Counted from the first letter of the stretch, positions 27,368-36,923 are shown. The stretch is DNA of 64,000 nt from Klebsiella planticola ATCC 33531 (GCF_000735435.1 NZ_JMPP01000030.1:29864-93863), one strand, 5' to 3'. The notes: generated from the sequence alone by a model not told the origin. Program-made: numbers and translations.

Positions 27368-28153
27368 TCAAATGTACGGCGTCGTGGTCGATTTGATGGG
27401 CGCCGGGTCGAGCGTAGCCAGCAGCTGTTTCCCGACGTCTCTGGCGGCGATGACCGCCTGACGTACCGCGCCGGAATCACCGGCAAACGTGAAGATCACT
27501 TCGTTACTGAAGCTGGTGCCGTGCGCCGGGCTGGCGTAACCCACCGGCTCGATGACGGCGGCTTTTGCCGCGGCGTCGGCGACCACCACGCCAATCGCCG
27601 CCGGTGAAGCGCAGGTCAGGCCGAAAGATTTACCCAACGGGGCACCGAAGGCTTTATTGAGCGCGCTGCTGGCGCGGGCGGTGTACTGGAACTCCAGGTG
27701 ACCGGCCGGTGAGCCATAAACATCGCCCATGGTGCGCTGAATTTCGCCCAACGCGACTTCAACCGCGCGGCGAACATCGGAGACATCGGTGGCGCCGAAA
27801 ATGATCAGGCAACCATGCCCACCGCCGCCCTCGGTATCGCGAGCCAGCTCAATAGAGAGAATTTCACTGTTAGTGGCTTTAATGGCCTCATCCGCGGCAA
27901 ATATATGCGGGCCGGCCCCGGTCCGGGCGCCAAGAATACCGATAGAGCGATATTTCTTGTCGATATTCATGACTTCATGTAATTGATGATCGACATTGGC
28001 AATCACTAATCCAATGGTATGCCCGAGGGCCGTTCCGACAAATTCAGTTAAACCGCAACCGATAAAGCTGGCCGGCGTTTTATTATTTGCGCGATCATCA
28101 GTCTGTTTGTGCATTACTTCAGATATAATCTGCTCAACAAGATTATCTCTCAT
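27368..28153 (-). CDS. BMC-T tandem-domain shell protein (PduB-like)
   Basis: Trimeric shell protein of 261 aa with two BMC domains: ~55-140 (TALGHTIGLVIANVDHQLHE, GARTGAGPHIFAADEAIKAT) and ~160-250 (SFGLTCASPAAIGVVVADAA, GTSFSNEVIFTFAGDSGAVR). The N-terminal extension (MRDNLVEQIISEVMHKQ) resembles the PduB N-terminus that anchors the enzymatic core to the shell. Follows the BMC-H gene by 21 bp. Confidence 0.92.
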   Translation of the reverse strand: MRDNLVEQIISEVMHKQTDDRANNKTPASFIGCGLTEFVGTALGHTIGLVIANVDHQLHEVMNIDKKYRSIGILGARTGAGPHIFAADEAIKATNSEILSIELARDTEGGGGHGCLIIFGATDVSDVRRAVEVALGEIQRTMGDVYGSPAGHLEFQYTARASSALNKAFGAPLGKSFGLTCASPAAIGVVVADAAAKAAVIEPVGYASPAHGTSFSNEVIFTFAGDSGAVRQAVIAARDVGKQLLATLDPAPIKSTTTPYI

Positions 28154-28174
28154 GGTCGGTATCCTCTGGCTTTA

Positions 28175-28456
28175 TTAACTGACAGCTTTCGGCAGGATTT
28201 TTTCCACTTCAATATGCGGGCGCGGAATCACATGTACAGAGACCAGCTCACCAACTTTTCCTGCTGCCGCTGAGCCTGCGTCCGTTGCCGCTTTGACCGC
28301 GCCGACGTCGCCGCGAACCATTACGGTAACCAACCCGGAACCAATTTTTTCGTAACCAACCAGGGTGACGTTAGCGGATTTCACCATGGTATCTGCGGCT
28401 TCAATTGCGGAAACCAGACCTTTTGTTTCAACCATACCTAATGCTTCTTGTTGCAT
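28175..28456 (-). CDS. BMC-H hexameric shell protein (PduA/PduJ-like)
   Basis: Shell protein of 93 aa with one BMC domain: [68 protein letters not shown]. Probably the main facet hexamer with a GSG pore loop. ATG 28454-28456 was chosen; the upstream 12 codons lie in the 203-bp leader, which may hold an internal promoter. Confidence 0.95.
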   Translation of the reverse strand: MQQEALGMVETKGLVSAIEAADTMVKSANVTLVGYEKIGSGLVTVMVRGDVGAVKAATDAGSAAAGKVGELVSVHVIPRPHIEVEKILPKAVS

Positions 28457-28659
28457 AACGACCTCAATATTTCCAGGTGAGAGTAAAAGCAAGTTATGAA
28501 TTAACCGATAAAGGTTGAGTTCATAGACTTAATAAATTCATGCACTACGATGTTATTGCGCCTGAGACAAAATGTTTTGCCCGGCAGAGAGACTTTCTTG
28601 TTTTCCCGTTTTCAGCTGGACAATAAAATCCTCTCCACATGACTACCTTGAGGACGCGT

Positions 28660-29871
28660 TCAGGCGGCACCTTCCAGCAAAGGGGCAAGCGCGGCCGCAT
28701 CCTCGGCAATCATCCGCTCTTCATTGGTGGCAATGACCGCCACAATCGGTGAGCCGGGGCGCGAGATAATGCCCTGTCGGCCGGCAAACATTTGCGCATT
28801 GCGCGCGGCGTCGAGCTGCACGCCAAATATCGCCAGCCGCTCGGCGGTAAGCTCCCGGATCAGCGCCGAGTTCTCCCCGATGCCGCCGGTAAAGATCAGT
28901 GCATCAAAGCGATGCAGCGAGGCAAGATGGGCGCCAAGGTGGCGGGCAAGCCGGTGAACCATGACATCAATGGCGAGGGAGGCCCGGGGATCGCCGTTGC
29001 CGCGCGCCTCTTGTAACGTGCGGCAATCGCTGGAAAGACCCGACAGACCGAACAATCCCGCTTCGTTATTGACCATCTTGTAAAGTGATTCGATAGTCTG
29101 GCCGGTGCAGCGGGCAATATAGGCCGCTGCACCAAAATCCAGGTCGCCGCAGCGCGTTCCCATCACCAGTCCTTCAAGCGGCGTCATGCCCATCGAGGTG
29201 TCGACACTCTGCCCGTTTTTCACCGCACAGACCGACGAGCCATTGCCGAGATGGGCAATAAGTAGACCGTGGTTGGTGGGGTTAAGACCCAGGCGCTCGA
29301 CGGCTTCGGCGGCGATAAAGCGATGGGAGGTGCCATGAAAGCCATAGCGTCTGACCTGATGCTGGTGTAAATACTCCAGCGGGATGGCATAGGTATAGGC
29401 CTCCGGCGGGAGCGTCTGATGAAAGGCGGTATCAAACACCGCCACCTGCGGCAGCTCGGGTAACAGCGCCATGGCGGCTTCAATGCCGATCAGGTTGGCG
29501 GGATTGTGCAGCGGCGCCAGCGCCGATAATTCGCGGATACGCTCGATCACCGGCGCCGTGAGCCGCACCGAGTGTTTGAAATCATTCCCGCCGTGCGCCA
29601 CCCGATGACCGATGGCGCATACCTGCGGCAGCAGCGCCTGCTCTGCGAGCCGGGCGAACAGCGCCTCCAGCGCGCAGGTATGGCTGGCGCCGTCAGGCAA
29701 CCCGCGGGTCGTCTTCCCTTGCGCATCTTTAAAGGTGATGCCGGCTTCGCGTAGCCCCAGCTTTTCGGCCAGCCCGGAGAGCACCGGGGTCTCCTGATTA
29801 CGCGGGATGACGGAGAACTTAAGGGAAGATGAACCACAGTTAATGACCAGAACCAGTGATGCTGACGACAT
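28660..29871 (-). CDS. Acetate/propionate kinase
   Basis: Kinase of 403 aa transferring phosphate between acyl phosphate and ADP. Family signatures: LVINCGSSSLKFSV near the start, AHLGNGSSVCAVKNGQSVDT and MGMTPLEGLVMGTRCGDLD, with the catalytic His in RYGFHGTSHRFI. In this operon it completes the oxidative branch (aldehyde to acyl-CoA to acyl phosphate to acid plus ATP), as PduW does in pdu operons. A housekeeping acetate kinase is expected elsewhere. Confidence 0.95.
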   Translation of the reverse strand: MSSASLVLVINCGSSSLKFSVIPRNQETPVLSGLAEKLGLREAGITFKDAQGKTTRGLPDGASHTCALEALFARLAEQALLPQVCAIGHRVAHGGNDFKHSVRLTAPVIERIRELSALAPLHNPANLIGIEAAMALLPELPQVAVFDTAFHQTLPPEAYTYAIPLEYLHQHQVRRYGFHGTSHRFIAAEAVERLGLNPTNHGLLIAHLGNGSSVCAVKNGQSVDTSMGMTPLEGLVMGTRCGDLDFGAAAYIARCTGQTIESLYKMVNNEAGLFGLSGLSSDCRTLQEARGNGDPRASLAIDVMVHRLARHLGAHLASLHRFDALIFTGGIGENSALIRELTAERLAIFGVQLDAARNAQMFAGRQGIISRPGSPIVAVIATNEERMIAEDAAALAPLLEGAA

Positions 29872-29897
29872 GATGACCCCTGTCTGTATTCGTTTTT

Positions 29898-30407
29898 TTA
29901 GAGAGATTCATGGAATGGTGTGAGCAAAAAATGCTCGCGGCTGAAGTGCGCCAGGGTTTGCGTGGCAATCGCGATATCTACCTCGACGCTCCCGCCGCTG
30001 ATGCCGATACCGCCGAGCAGTACGCCGGCGGACCAGCAGGGGAGCCCACCGCCAAAGCAGCACAGACCTTGCGTATGCGACAAGCCATACAGGCTGGCGC
30101 CAGGCAATACGTCGGCCGCGAGCCGGTGGGTCGGCATCCTGAGCGCCACGGCGGTCCATGCCTTTTGCGTGGCCAGCGTATGGCTGATGAGCAGGGCGTT
30201 ATCCTGACTAAAGAAGTAACGCTGCAGGCCATGGGCATCCACCAGGCTAAAAACAATGGGCACATTGGCGTTGTTGGCGGCATCGATGGCACAGTGCGCC
30301 AGTAATGCCGCATCCGTCAGCGTCAGCGAGGCCGGAGGCGGCGCTAACTGACGCGAAATGGCCGCGTTGATACGGCGATCCAGTTCGGCGTTCGGCGTGG
30401 TGTGCAT
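29898..30407 (-). CDS. GlcG/HbpS-like protein (PduO C-terminal-like)
   Basis: Protein of 169 aa of the GlcG/HbpS/PduO-C family: SLTDAALLAHCAIDAANNAN, VPIVFSLVDAHGLQRYFFSQ, MPTHRLAADVLPGASLYGLS, GGGLPCWSAGVLLGGIGISGGSVEVD. Homologues bind haem or cobalamin-like cofactors, but the function in microcompartments is unsettled. No ATP:corrinoid adenosyltransferase domain is present, as expected for a B12-independent pathway. Same strand, 18 bp after the BMC-P gene. Confidence 0.88.
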   Translation of the reverse strand: MHTTPNAELDRRINAAISRQLAPPPASLTLTDAALLAHCAIDAANNANVPIVFSLVDAHGLQRYFFSQDNALLISHTLATQKAWTAVALRMPTHRLAADVLPGASLYGLSHTQGLCCFGGGLPCWSAGVLLGGIGISGGSVEVDIAIATQTLAHFSREHFLLTPFHESL

Positions 30408-30425
30408 GCTTTTCCTCCGTGGTGC

Positions 30426-30698
30426 TTACTGGTTGTTAAGATCGAGCGAGTCGACAATGCCGACCACGGCAGCATCAATCACCGAGTGCTCTTTGCTGGT
30501 GGTCATCCGCGCGGAGCTCCCGGTGGTGACGATGACCGTTTCCCCGTTTCCGGCGCCGACAAAGTCGACGGCGACCTGCGCGGTGCCGGTGGGCTGATAG
30601 TGTTCATCCAGGCGGGCGACAATCAGCAGCTTTGCGCCATTAAGCGAAGCATGCTTGGTCGTCGACACCAGTGCTCCGGTTACTTTTGCCAGATACAT
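30426..30698 (-). CDS. BMC-P pentameric vertex protein (EutN/CcmL/PduN-like)
   Basis: Vertex-capping shell protein of 90 aa: MYLAKVTGALVSTTKHASLN, GAKLLIVARLDE, VAVDFVGAGNGETVIVTTGSSAR, VDAAVVGIVDSLDL, the full EutN/CcmL pattern. The start overlaps the flavoprotein-like gene by 19 bp. Confidence 0.95.
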   Translation of the reverse strand: MYLAKVTGALVSTTKHASLNGAKLLIVARLDEHYQPTGTAQVAVDFVGAGNGETVIVTTGSSARMTTSKEHSVIDAAVVGIVDSLDLNNQ

Positions 30699-31435
30699 AT
30701 TTCCTCCTGGTGACCCTGCACCATGACAATACCGCGGTCGCGAATTTCATCGCGTGCGGCGGGGGTGATGAGCGTCCGGCGTCCAACGGACAGTACCGCG
30801 CCTGCGGGAAGCTGGCGCACATCGCTGAGCGTGATCAGCGGTTTAGCGACGGGCGCCGTCGGCCTCTGCGCCGGGTTCACCGTGGGGCGGCCGATAATCG
30901 TGAAGCCATACTCCCCGAGGGTGGCGACGTAGCTGGTCAGCCGTGCCCGCAATGCCGGGGGGAGCTGGCTGGCGGCTTCATCCCGGCATTCGGCATTGAG
31001 CGTGACGATGATGGGCTTGCTCAGACTCAGAGCGTGAAAAGCCCAGCGACACACCCGGTTATCACGAATACCTAAGGCGATTTTGCTCAGGCTGTTGGTA
31101 GACAGCGAGGGCAGATACAGGCCGCTGAACGTCTCTTCTGTCGGGCAGGGATCCCGATCGTCGCACAGCGCCTCAACATCGCGCTGCGCCAGAGCCTCCA
31201 GACAGGTGGAGTGCAATGACGCCTGGATGGCGCTATGGGAAAAGGTCATGACCAGCAGATAGCCGCGCTGGTTCAGCGCCGTCAGACAATCCAGCGTCGT
31301 CGGGAGCGTGGCGAGATCCTCGCCGCTTAATACCACGCGCATCACCTTGCCGTGGGCTTGCAGGCGCCGTCGGCGTTGAGCCAGCAGGTCCGTAATGAGG
31401 CTGTCGAGCCGGTGTGAGAGTCGCTGTGCATCCAT
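30680..31435 (-). CDS. Microcompartment-associated flavoprotein-like protein
   Basis: Protein of 251 aa whose architecture resembles the uncharacterised flavoprotein-type genes found in glycyl-radical and Eut/Pdu-like loci. It has a Rossmann-like stretch (GKVMRVVLSGEDLATLPTTL, GYLLVMTFSHSA), LYLPSLSTNSLSKIALGIRD and a C-terminal segment KPLITLSDVRQLPAGAVLSV. No catalytic residues can be named. A role in flavin- or electron-related maintenance is only inferred from family resemblance. It lies between the EutJ-like and BMC-P genes. Confidence 0.7.
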   Translation of the reverse strand: MDAQRLSHRLDSLITDLLAQRRRRLQAHGKVMRVVLSGEDLATLPTTLDCLTALNQRGYLLVMTFSHSAIQASLHSTCLEALAQRDVEALCDDRDPCPTEETFSGLYLPSLSTNSLSKIALGIRDNRVCRWAFHALSLSKPIIVTLNAECRDEAASQLPPALRARLTSYVATLGEYGFTIIGRPTVNPAQRPTAPVAKPLITLSDVRQLPAGAVLSVGRRTLITPAARDEIRDRGIVMVQGHQEEICIWQK

Positions 31436-31446
31436 CGTTATTCTCC

Positions 31447-32265
31447 TCAGCGGCTGCGCATGGCGATGCCAAGCGGCGTCACCAGCAGCGGCTGCCGCGC
31501 CTGAATGACCCGTTTACCGGTGGCATGGCGAAAGACGTCGGCAAACTGGCGAAAGCTGCTGGCGCCCCCGACCAGGTAAATGTCGTCGACCGGATAACCC
31601 GCCAGCCAGCCCGCGACCAGATGAGCCATCTTTTCAGCCACCGGACGGACCACGGTAAAGACCTGTTCTTCCTCCTCCGGACTCTTTTTCAACGCTTCCG
31701 CTTCGGCAAAAGGCATGCCCAGAGCGCCTGCCAGTACCAGGGTCATATGGTTGCCCCCGGTCGGTTCATCGGCGCTGAAAATCACCTCGCCGTTGCGCAG
31801 AATGCTGATCCCGGTTGTCCCGCCGCCCACATCAACTACCGCGCCGTGGCGAATGTTTAAGGCCAGCGCCGCGGCTACCGGTTCATCAACCACGTCGGTC
31901 ACCTCCAGTCCGGCGGCCTCCACCATATTGACGATAACTTTGGTGTTCCCGGCGGTGATTCCCGGCGGGATGGCCGTTGCCGCGCGGATGAGGGGGCATC
32001 CAAGGCGCTCTTCGAGCGCTGTTTTCAGTCCACTCACCACCCGGCTGGCGGTCAGAAAATCCACCACCACGCCGTCTTTCACCGCCCGTGAAGGATGGCT
32101 GATGCCGGCGACGGGGTTATCGTTTTCATCCAGCACAACCACGGCAATATTGGCCGTACCCGGATCGACACCCACTTTTAGCGCGCCTGTCCAGGGGCGG
32201 TATCCGCCCTGGCTGACCAGCTCCGCCAATGTGTTCAGCCGCCTGGTTGCGGTGCTGTCAGTCAT
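31447..32265 (-). CDS. EutJ-like actin-fold chaperone
   Basis: Hsp70/actin-fold ATPase of 272 aa resembling EutJ. Phosphate-binding loops: LKVGVDPGTANIAVVVLDEN, then GAVVDVGGGTTGISILRNGE and VDDIYLVGGASSFRQFADVF. Such proteins occur in Eut and glycyl-radical loci, perhaps for folding or reactivating signature enzymes. ATG 32263-32265 (MTDSTATRR) was chosen; it overlaps the end of pduL by 8 bp. Confidence 0.88.
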   Translation of the reverse strand: MTDSTATRRLNTLAELVSQGGYRPWTGALKVGVDPGTANIAVVVLDENDNPVAGISHPSRAVKDGVVVDFLTASRVVSGLKTALEERLGCPLIRAATAIPPGITAGNTKVIVNMVEAAGLEVTDVVDEPVAAALALNIRHGAVVDVGGGTTGISILRNGEVIFSADEPTGGNHMTLVLAGALGMPFAEAEALKKSPEEEEQVFTVVRPVAEKMAHLVAGWLAGYPVDDIYLVGGASSFRQFADVFRHATGKRVIQARQPLLVTPLGIAMRSR

Positions 32266-32950
32266 GGCGGTGTTCCGTGAACGCGCGCTGGACGCAATCG
32301 CCGTTACGCAAGCCAAAGCCGTTGGCCTCTTCAACATCAACATGCATTTCCAGCACCGCATCCGCGCTCACCCGGACCACCACGTGGCTGAGAATGCCGC
32401 CGCGATAGCCGTCGATACGCACGTCAATCTCCATCCCGTCGCGCAGGGCGTGGCGCTCGGCGTCGGCGGGAGAAATATGAATATGGCGCCAGGCGACAAT
32501 CGCGCCATCCGTTTTGCTGACTCGCCCGCGCGGACCAATAATCTCGATTCCCGGCGAGTCCTGGAGATCGCCGGACATTCTCAATGGCGCCTTAACGCCG
32601 AGAACAAAGCTGTCGGAGACAGAGATTTCAACCTGGGTGGCGCTGCGCAGCGGGCCAAGGACGCGTACCCTGGTCAGCTCCCCTTTTGGTCCGCGCAGCG
32701 TCACCGTCTCTTCGGCGGCATACTGGCCCGGCTGTTTTACCGCTTTCATGCGGGTGAGAGTGGCGCCATAGCCAAACAGAATGTCCATATCTTCCCGGCT
32801 CAGATGAACGTGGCGGTTAGAGATGCCAACGGGGATATGCAACGTCTGTGCGGCGAGGGGGGCGCCGGCCACCGCTCCGGGGCCACGGGCCTTGAGTTCC
32901 TGAAGAATTTCCCGGGCGATTAATTCGGCTTGCTGCTGGGTGTCATTCAT
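32258..32950 (-). CDS. pduL: PduL-type phosphotransacylase
   Basis: Phosphate propanoyl/acetyltransferase of 230 aa, converting acyl-CoA to acyl phosphate and recycling CoA inside the microcompartment. Zn-binding motifs are SNRHVHLSREDMD, AWRHIHISPADA and MHVDVEEANGFG. The N-terminal ~22 residues (DTQQQAELIAREILQELKAR) form an amphipathic helix typical of encapsulation peptides. ATG 32948-32950 was chosen over an upstream ATG. Confidence 0.93.
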   Translation of the reverse strand: MNDTQQQAELIAREILQELKARGPGAVAGAPLAAQTLHIPVGISNRHVHLSREDMDILFGYGATLTRMKAVKQPGQYAAEETVTLRGPKGELTRVRVLGPLRSATQVEISVSDSFVLGVKAPLRMSGDLQDSPGIEIIGPRGRVSKTDGAIVAWRHIHISPADAERHALRDGMEIDVRIDGYRGGILSHVVVRVSADAVLEMHVDVEEANGFGLRNGDCVQRAFTEHRHD

Positions 32951-33074
32951 AGCGTCAACAACCTGAAAGTGATGAAAAGAGCGATACAAGCATATTCAGT
33001 CCCGCGTTGGCCTTTTTGCTGTTGCGCAGGACTTTTTTGACGGTCCGCCGGACGCAGGACAATCTTGTCCAGAT

Positions 33075-34190
33075 TTAGCCGGCGATGGCGGTCAGCAAGC
33101 GGTCTACATCAGCGGCGCGGGGCTGGCAGGGATTGGTTTGCGTGCAGCCATCCCCTAAGGTCGCCGCGATCAGCGCCTGACGCAGGGATTCCACAGCCGT
33201 CCGGTCTTTTCCCAGCGCCTGCAGTGTTGCCGGAATACCAAAATGGTGATTCATATCGCGAATGCTGCCGATCAGCGCGCGCAGGGTTTGCTCCGGCGTG
33301 GCGGCCTGGATGCCCATAATGGCGGCGCATTTCAGGTATCTCATCCGCGCGTGCGGGGCGTGGCGGGCATTGTGTTCAATAATCAACGGCAGCAGCATGG
33401 CGTTAATTTTGCCGTGCGGGATATGCAGCATCCCGCCGATAGCGTGCGCCATACCGTGCACTAATCCCAACCCCGCCGAATTAAACGCCATGCCGGCCAT
33501 GCAGGAGGCGTTGTGCATATGGCCCCGAGCCGCAATATTATTCTCATCGCTAAAAACGTCGGGCAGGTGTTGCCAGACCAGCGCAATGGCTTTCTCGGCG
33601 AGCGCGTCGCTAAAATCATTGGCCCCCGTCGAAACCAGCGCCTCGATGGCGTGGGTCAGGACGTCCATGCCGGTATCCACCGCGACCTGGCGAGGAACCG
33701 AGAGCACCAGGTTTGGGTCAAGGATGGCGCAGTCCGGGATCAGTTCATCGGCAATCAGCGGATATTTTCGGCCGTTTTGCGGATCGGAGATGATGGCGTA
33801 GGCGGTGACTTCTGAACCGGAACCGCTGGTGGTAGGAATGGCGATAAGTTCTATGGCGTGGCCGGGCAGAAACTCTTCCAGCGTAACCTTGATTCCTTTA
33901 GCGGCATCAAGAGCGGAGCCGCCGCCCAGCGCGATAATGACCTCCGGTTTAAAACCTTTAAACTGTGCGGCGCCGGCGTGCAGGATCTCCACGCTCGGGT
34001 CCGGTTTCACCTCGCTGAAAATAGAGACGCAGGCCTGCGGCATTTCATTAATCAGGTCGCGTGTTTTACCGGAGCTCACCATAAAGCTGTCGGTCACAAT
34101 CGCCACCTTTTTATGGTTCAGCCGACGCAAGGTTTGAATTGCATTTTCACCAAAATAGACGTCAGGAAGAGAAAAGAAATAGCTCGCCAT
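33075..34190 (-). CDS. Iron-containing alcohol dehydrogenase (PduQ-like)
   Basis: Group III Fe-dependent alcohol dehydrogenase of 371 aa that reduces propionaldehyde to 1-propanol and regenerates NAD+ for the aldehyde dehydrogenase. NAD loop: IIALGGGSALDAAKG; PTTSGSGSEVTAYAII; metal ligands in DTGMDVLTHAIEALV, LGLVHGMAHAIGG and HGKINAMLLP. First gene of the minus microcompartment operon; its promoter should lie in 34191-34688. Confidence 0.93.
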   Translation of the reverse strand: MASYFFSLPDVYFGENAIQTLRRLNHKKVAIVTDSFMVSSGKTRDLINEMPQACVSIFSEVKPDPSVEILHAGAAQFKGFKPEVIIALGGGSALDAAKGIKVTLEEFLPGHAIELIAIPTTSGSGSEVTAYAIISDPQNGRKYPLIADELIPDCAILDPNLVLSVPRQVAVDTGMDVLTHAIEALVSTGANDFSDALAEKAIALVWQHLPDVFSDENNIAARGHMHNASCMAGMAFNSAGLGLVHGMAHAIGGMLHIPHGKINAMLLPLIIEHNARHAPHARMRYLKCAAIMGIQAATPEQTLRALIGSIRDMNHHFGIPATLQALGKDRTAVESLRQALIAATLGDGCTQTNPCQPRAADVDRLLTAIAG

Positions 34191-34688
34191 CTTTCGATTA
34201 CCTTATCCGTTAGCGGATTGCGGGGAGGCAAATGCCGGATGTAAAAAGAGAGCTTATTGTGTCATGGGGGGATGGATAAGAAGCTGGCTATGCTTGTGCT
34301 AAGTCAGGATTTCGTTGCGGTACTCTTTTATGGCTGACAAAAAAGTGCAGGGGCGCCTCGTGCCAGCGATAGGACCCTGATGTTGACTGGAATAAAAATA
34401 CTCGCGTACATGATGCGCTGGAAGTGCTGAGACAGGGGGGCATTTTCCATGCCCTCGCTGAAGGTGTTGCGTGGCCGTACTCTGTGTCGCAGCATGTGTT
34501 GGATACCCCGCGGGTTAACACCCGGAAAATTTCCAGCCCGCTCGGAGGGGCTGTCATTGCGCAATTAGCCACCGCCACCCTTCCCAGGTGAATAATATTC
34601 ACCGGCTCATGCCAGTCTGCGGGCATAGCGACAGCAGATGCGGGCGCTTATCATCCCTGAACCCCTACAGGTCAGAACAGGATAAAAG
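34191..34688. other. 498-bp intergenic region with possible gene relic
   Basis: Must hold the promoter of the microcompartment operon (leftward) and of the RidA gene (rightward). A 112-codon frame at 34288-34626 (minus) and a 66-codon stop-free plus-strand stretch (about DWNKNTRVHDALEVLRQGG onward to TATLPR) exist. Neither has a ribosome site nor a recognisable family; the plus-strand reading looks more protein-like and may be a decayed gene. No clear sigma-70, CRP or operator element stands out. Confidence 0.3.
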
Positions 34689-35090
34689 ATGAGAAAGCCA
34701 GAAGATATCGTATTCCCCGTCGGACAGCAGGCGCTGTATGAGCAAAACCGTTACTCTCCGGCCGTTAAATCCGGCGATTTTCTGTTTGTTTCCGGTCAGG
34801 TAGGAAGTCGCGAAGATGGTTCAGCGGAACCCGGGCTGGAGCAGGAGATCCGCCGGGCATTTGATAACCTTAATGCGGTGCTGGCTGCCGCAGACTGTAC
34901 GTTTGCCGATGTGGTTGATGTCACCCTGTATCTGGTCGATGCGCAATCGACTATCGACACGCTCTGGAAGGTGTTGCCGGAATACTGGGGGGAAGCCCCC
35001 TGGCCGACGCTGACGGGCGTCGGCGTGACCTGGCTATATGGCTTCCGTTTTGAAATCAAGGTCACCGCCCGCTTGCCCTCGCGGCATTGA
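34689..35090 (+). CDS. RidA-family protein
   Basis: Cytoplasmic RidA/YjgF-type protein of 133 aa, the usual length. Motifs: PVGQQALYEQNRYSPAVKSG, DFLFVSGQVGSREDG, AADCTFADVVDVTLYLVDAQ and the C-terminal EIKVTARLP (the IEI-type end). AGGATAAAAG precedes the ATG. Its 3' end overlaps the convergent LysR gene by 57 bp. Distinct from the copy at 8 kb; function probably reactive imine removal or a specialised deaminase. Confidence 0.9.
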   Translation: MRKPEDIVFPVGQQALYEQNRYSPAVKSGDFLFVSGQVGSREDGSAEPGLEQEIRRAFDNLNAVLAAADCTFADVVDVTLYLVDAQSTIDTLWKVLPEYWGEAPWPTLTGVGVTWLYGFRFEIKVTARLPSRH

Positions 35091-35996
35091 GCCTCGGTTT
35101 CGCTCTTTAATGAGATCGATCAGTGCGCGCAGGCTGGCGGGCATATGCCGGTTGGCCGGAAACCAGAGGCATAAACCCGGAATCGGCGGGCACCATGGCT
35201 CAAGTACGGTGACCAGTCGGCCATCCGCCAGCGCAGCGCGGGCGTGTACGTCCGGGACATAAGCGATCCCCAGCCCCTTGATCGCGGCGTCCACCATCAG
35301 CGACGAGCTGTTTAGCGTCAGCGTTCCGGGCACATCCAGCAGGATGCTTTGACCGTGGCGGGAAAACTCCCAACGGTAGCGTTTACCGCTGGGTAAACGC
35401 TGGCGAATGCACTGATGGTGGGCCAGATCGTCCGGGCTCGCGGGAGCAGGATGCTGGTTCAGATACGACGGCGACGCCACCGCCAGAAACCGCACATCTT
35501 CGCCAAAACGTACAGCCACCATATCAGCAGGGACATCTTCCGCCAGACGGATCCCCGCATCAAAGCCTTCGGCGACGATATCTACCAGCCGGCCATCTAC
35601 CACCAGATCCAGCGACACGCCGGGATACCGTGTCATATAGTCCGGCACAATTGTCTGCAGCAGCAGGTGAATAGCCTCTTCCCCGCCATTGATACGCAGC
35701 GTACCCACGGTCTGTCCTTGGGTATCGGCAATCTCTTCCAGCGCGTGTTCCAGCCCGTTAAGGTGCGGTGAAATACGCCGCAGCAGCGCCTCTCCGGCCT
35801 CGGTCAACGCCACGCTGCGCGTGGTGCGATGCAACAGGCGAACGCCCAGACGCGCTTCCAGCCCGCGGATAGCATGGCTTAACGTGGAACGAGTCACACC
35901 GGAAAAATCGGCTGCGCGACGAAAACTACGCTGTTCCGCTACGGCGATAAAGGCTTTCAGATCGGAAAGCGTCGGAGTTTTAACTGGTGATTTCAT
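35034..35996 (-). CDS. LysR-type regulator (DhcR/YhjC-like group)
   Basis: Regulator of 320 aa: HTH LKAFIAVAEQRSFRRAADFS, VTRSTLSHAIRGLEARLGVR, LLHRTTRSVALTEAGEALL, then an effector domain (GTLRINGGEEAIHLLLQTIV; GIRLAEDVPADMVAVRF). It lies divergent to the short-chain dehydrogenase at 36090 with a 93-bp shared promoter and probably controls it. The 3' end overlaps the RidA gene. Confidence 0.92.
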   Translation of the reverse strand: MKSPVKTPTLSDLKAFIAVAEQRSFRRAADFSGVTRSTLSHAIRGLEARLGVRLLHRTTRSVALTEAGEALLRRISPHLNGLEHALEEIADTQGQTVGTLRINGGEEAIHLLLQTIVPDYMTRYPGVSLDLVVDGRLVDIVAEGFDAGIRLAEDVPADMVAVRFGEDVRFLAVASPSYLNQHPAPASPDDLAHHQCIRQRLPSGKRYRWEFSRHGQSILLDVPGTLTLNSSSLMVDAAIKGLGIAYVPDVHARAALADGRLVTVLEPWCPPIPGLCLWFPANRHMPASLRALIDLIKERNRGSMPRGQAGGDLDFKTEAI

Positions 35997-36089
35997 TTCA
36001 CCTCTTCATGCCATTTGTTGAGTCTTATCGTGCTAATTATCATGCCATATCCTGTATCGGCGAGTTAATGACTTTTCTGGAGACTAACG

Positions 36090-36923
36090 ATGAGCAGCAA
36101 AACCTGGTTAATTACCGGTACTTCAACCGGTCTTGGACGCCTGATGACGGAGCGCCTGCTGGCGCGGGGCGACAGCGTGATTGCTACCCTGCGCAAGCCC
36201 GGCGCGCTGGATGACCTGCGGGCACAATACGGCGGGCAGCTTCATGTCCTGCTGCTGGACGTTACGGAGACGGATGCGGTACGTCGAACGGTACAGCAGG
36301 CATTCGACTTCGCCGGGCGTATCGATGTGCTGGTCAGTAATGCGGGATACGGGCTCTTCGGCGCGGCGGAAGAGGTGAGCGATACCCAGATTGATCGGCA
36401 GATTGCCACCAATCTCACCGGTCCGATTCAGCTTATTCGGGCCGCCTTACCCGCTCTGCGTCGGCAGGGAGGGGGACGCATTGTGCAGATATCGTCAGAA
36501 GGCGGGCAGATTGCCTGGCCGAATTTCAGCCTTTATCACGCCACCAAATGGGGGGTTGAAGGATTTATTGAATCCGTCGCCCAGGAAGTGGCGCCTTTTG
36601 GCATCGATTTTATGATTGCTGAGCCCGGCCCGACGGCGACGAACTTTGCGGGCGGACTGGATATAGCTTCGCCGATGGCCTGTTATGACAATACGCCCGC
36701 CGGCGAGGTGCGCCGCGGTCTGGCGCAGGGAACTATCGCGATTCACGGCGATGCGTTAAAAACCGTCGCTGCGATAATCGACGCAGCGGATGGGGAGGCG
36801 CCACCGTTTCGTCTGGCACTGGGCAGTAAGGCGTATCATTCTATCAACGAGGCGCTGAACAGTCGGTTACGGGTGCTGGAGGATACCCGCGCGGTGGCGC
36901 TGAGCGTGGATAAAGATGCGTGA
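36090..36923 (+). CDS. Short-chain dehydrogenase/reductase
   Basis: NAD(P)-dependent classical SDR of 277 aa. Cofactor loop WLITGTSTGLGRLMTERLLA, DVTETDAVRRT, NAGYGLFGAAEEVSD, catalytic Ser in GGRIVQISSEGGQ and Tyr/Lys in SLYHATKWGVEGFIES. Substrate not deducible. ATG follows GGAGACTAACG. Divergent from the LysR gene. Confidence 0.93.
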   Translation: MSSKTWLITGTSTGLGRLMTERLLARGDSVIATLRKPGALDDLRAQYGGQLHVLLLDVTETDAVRRTVQQAFDFAGRIDVLVSNAGYGLFGAAEEVSDTQIDRQIATNLTGPIQLIRAALPALRRQGGGRIVQISSEGGQIAWPNFSLYHATKWGVEGFIESVAQEVAPFGIDFMIAEPGPTATNFAGGLDIASPMACYDNTPAGEVRRGLAQGTIAIHGDALKTVAAIIDAADGEAPPFRLALGSKAYHSINEALNSRLRVLEDTRAVALSVDKDA

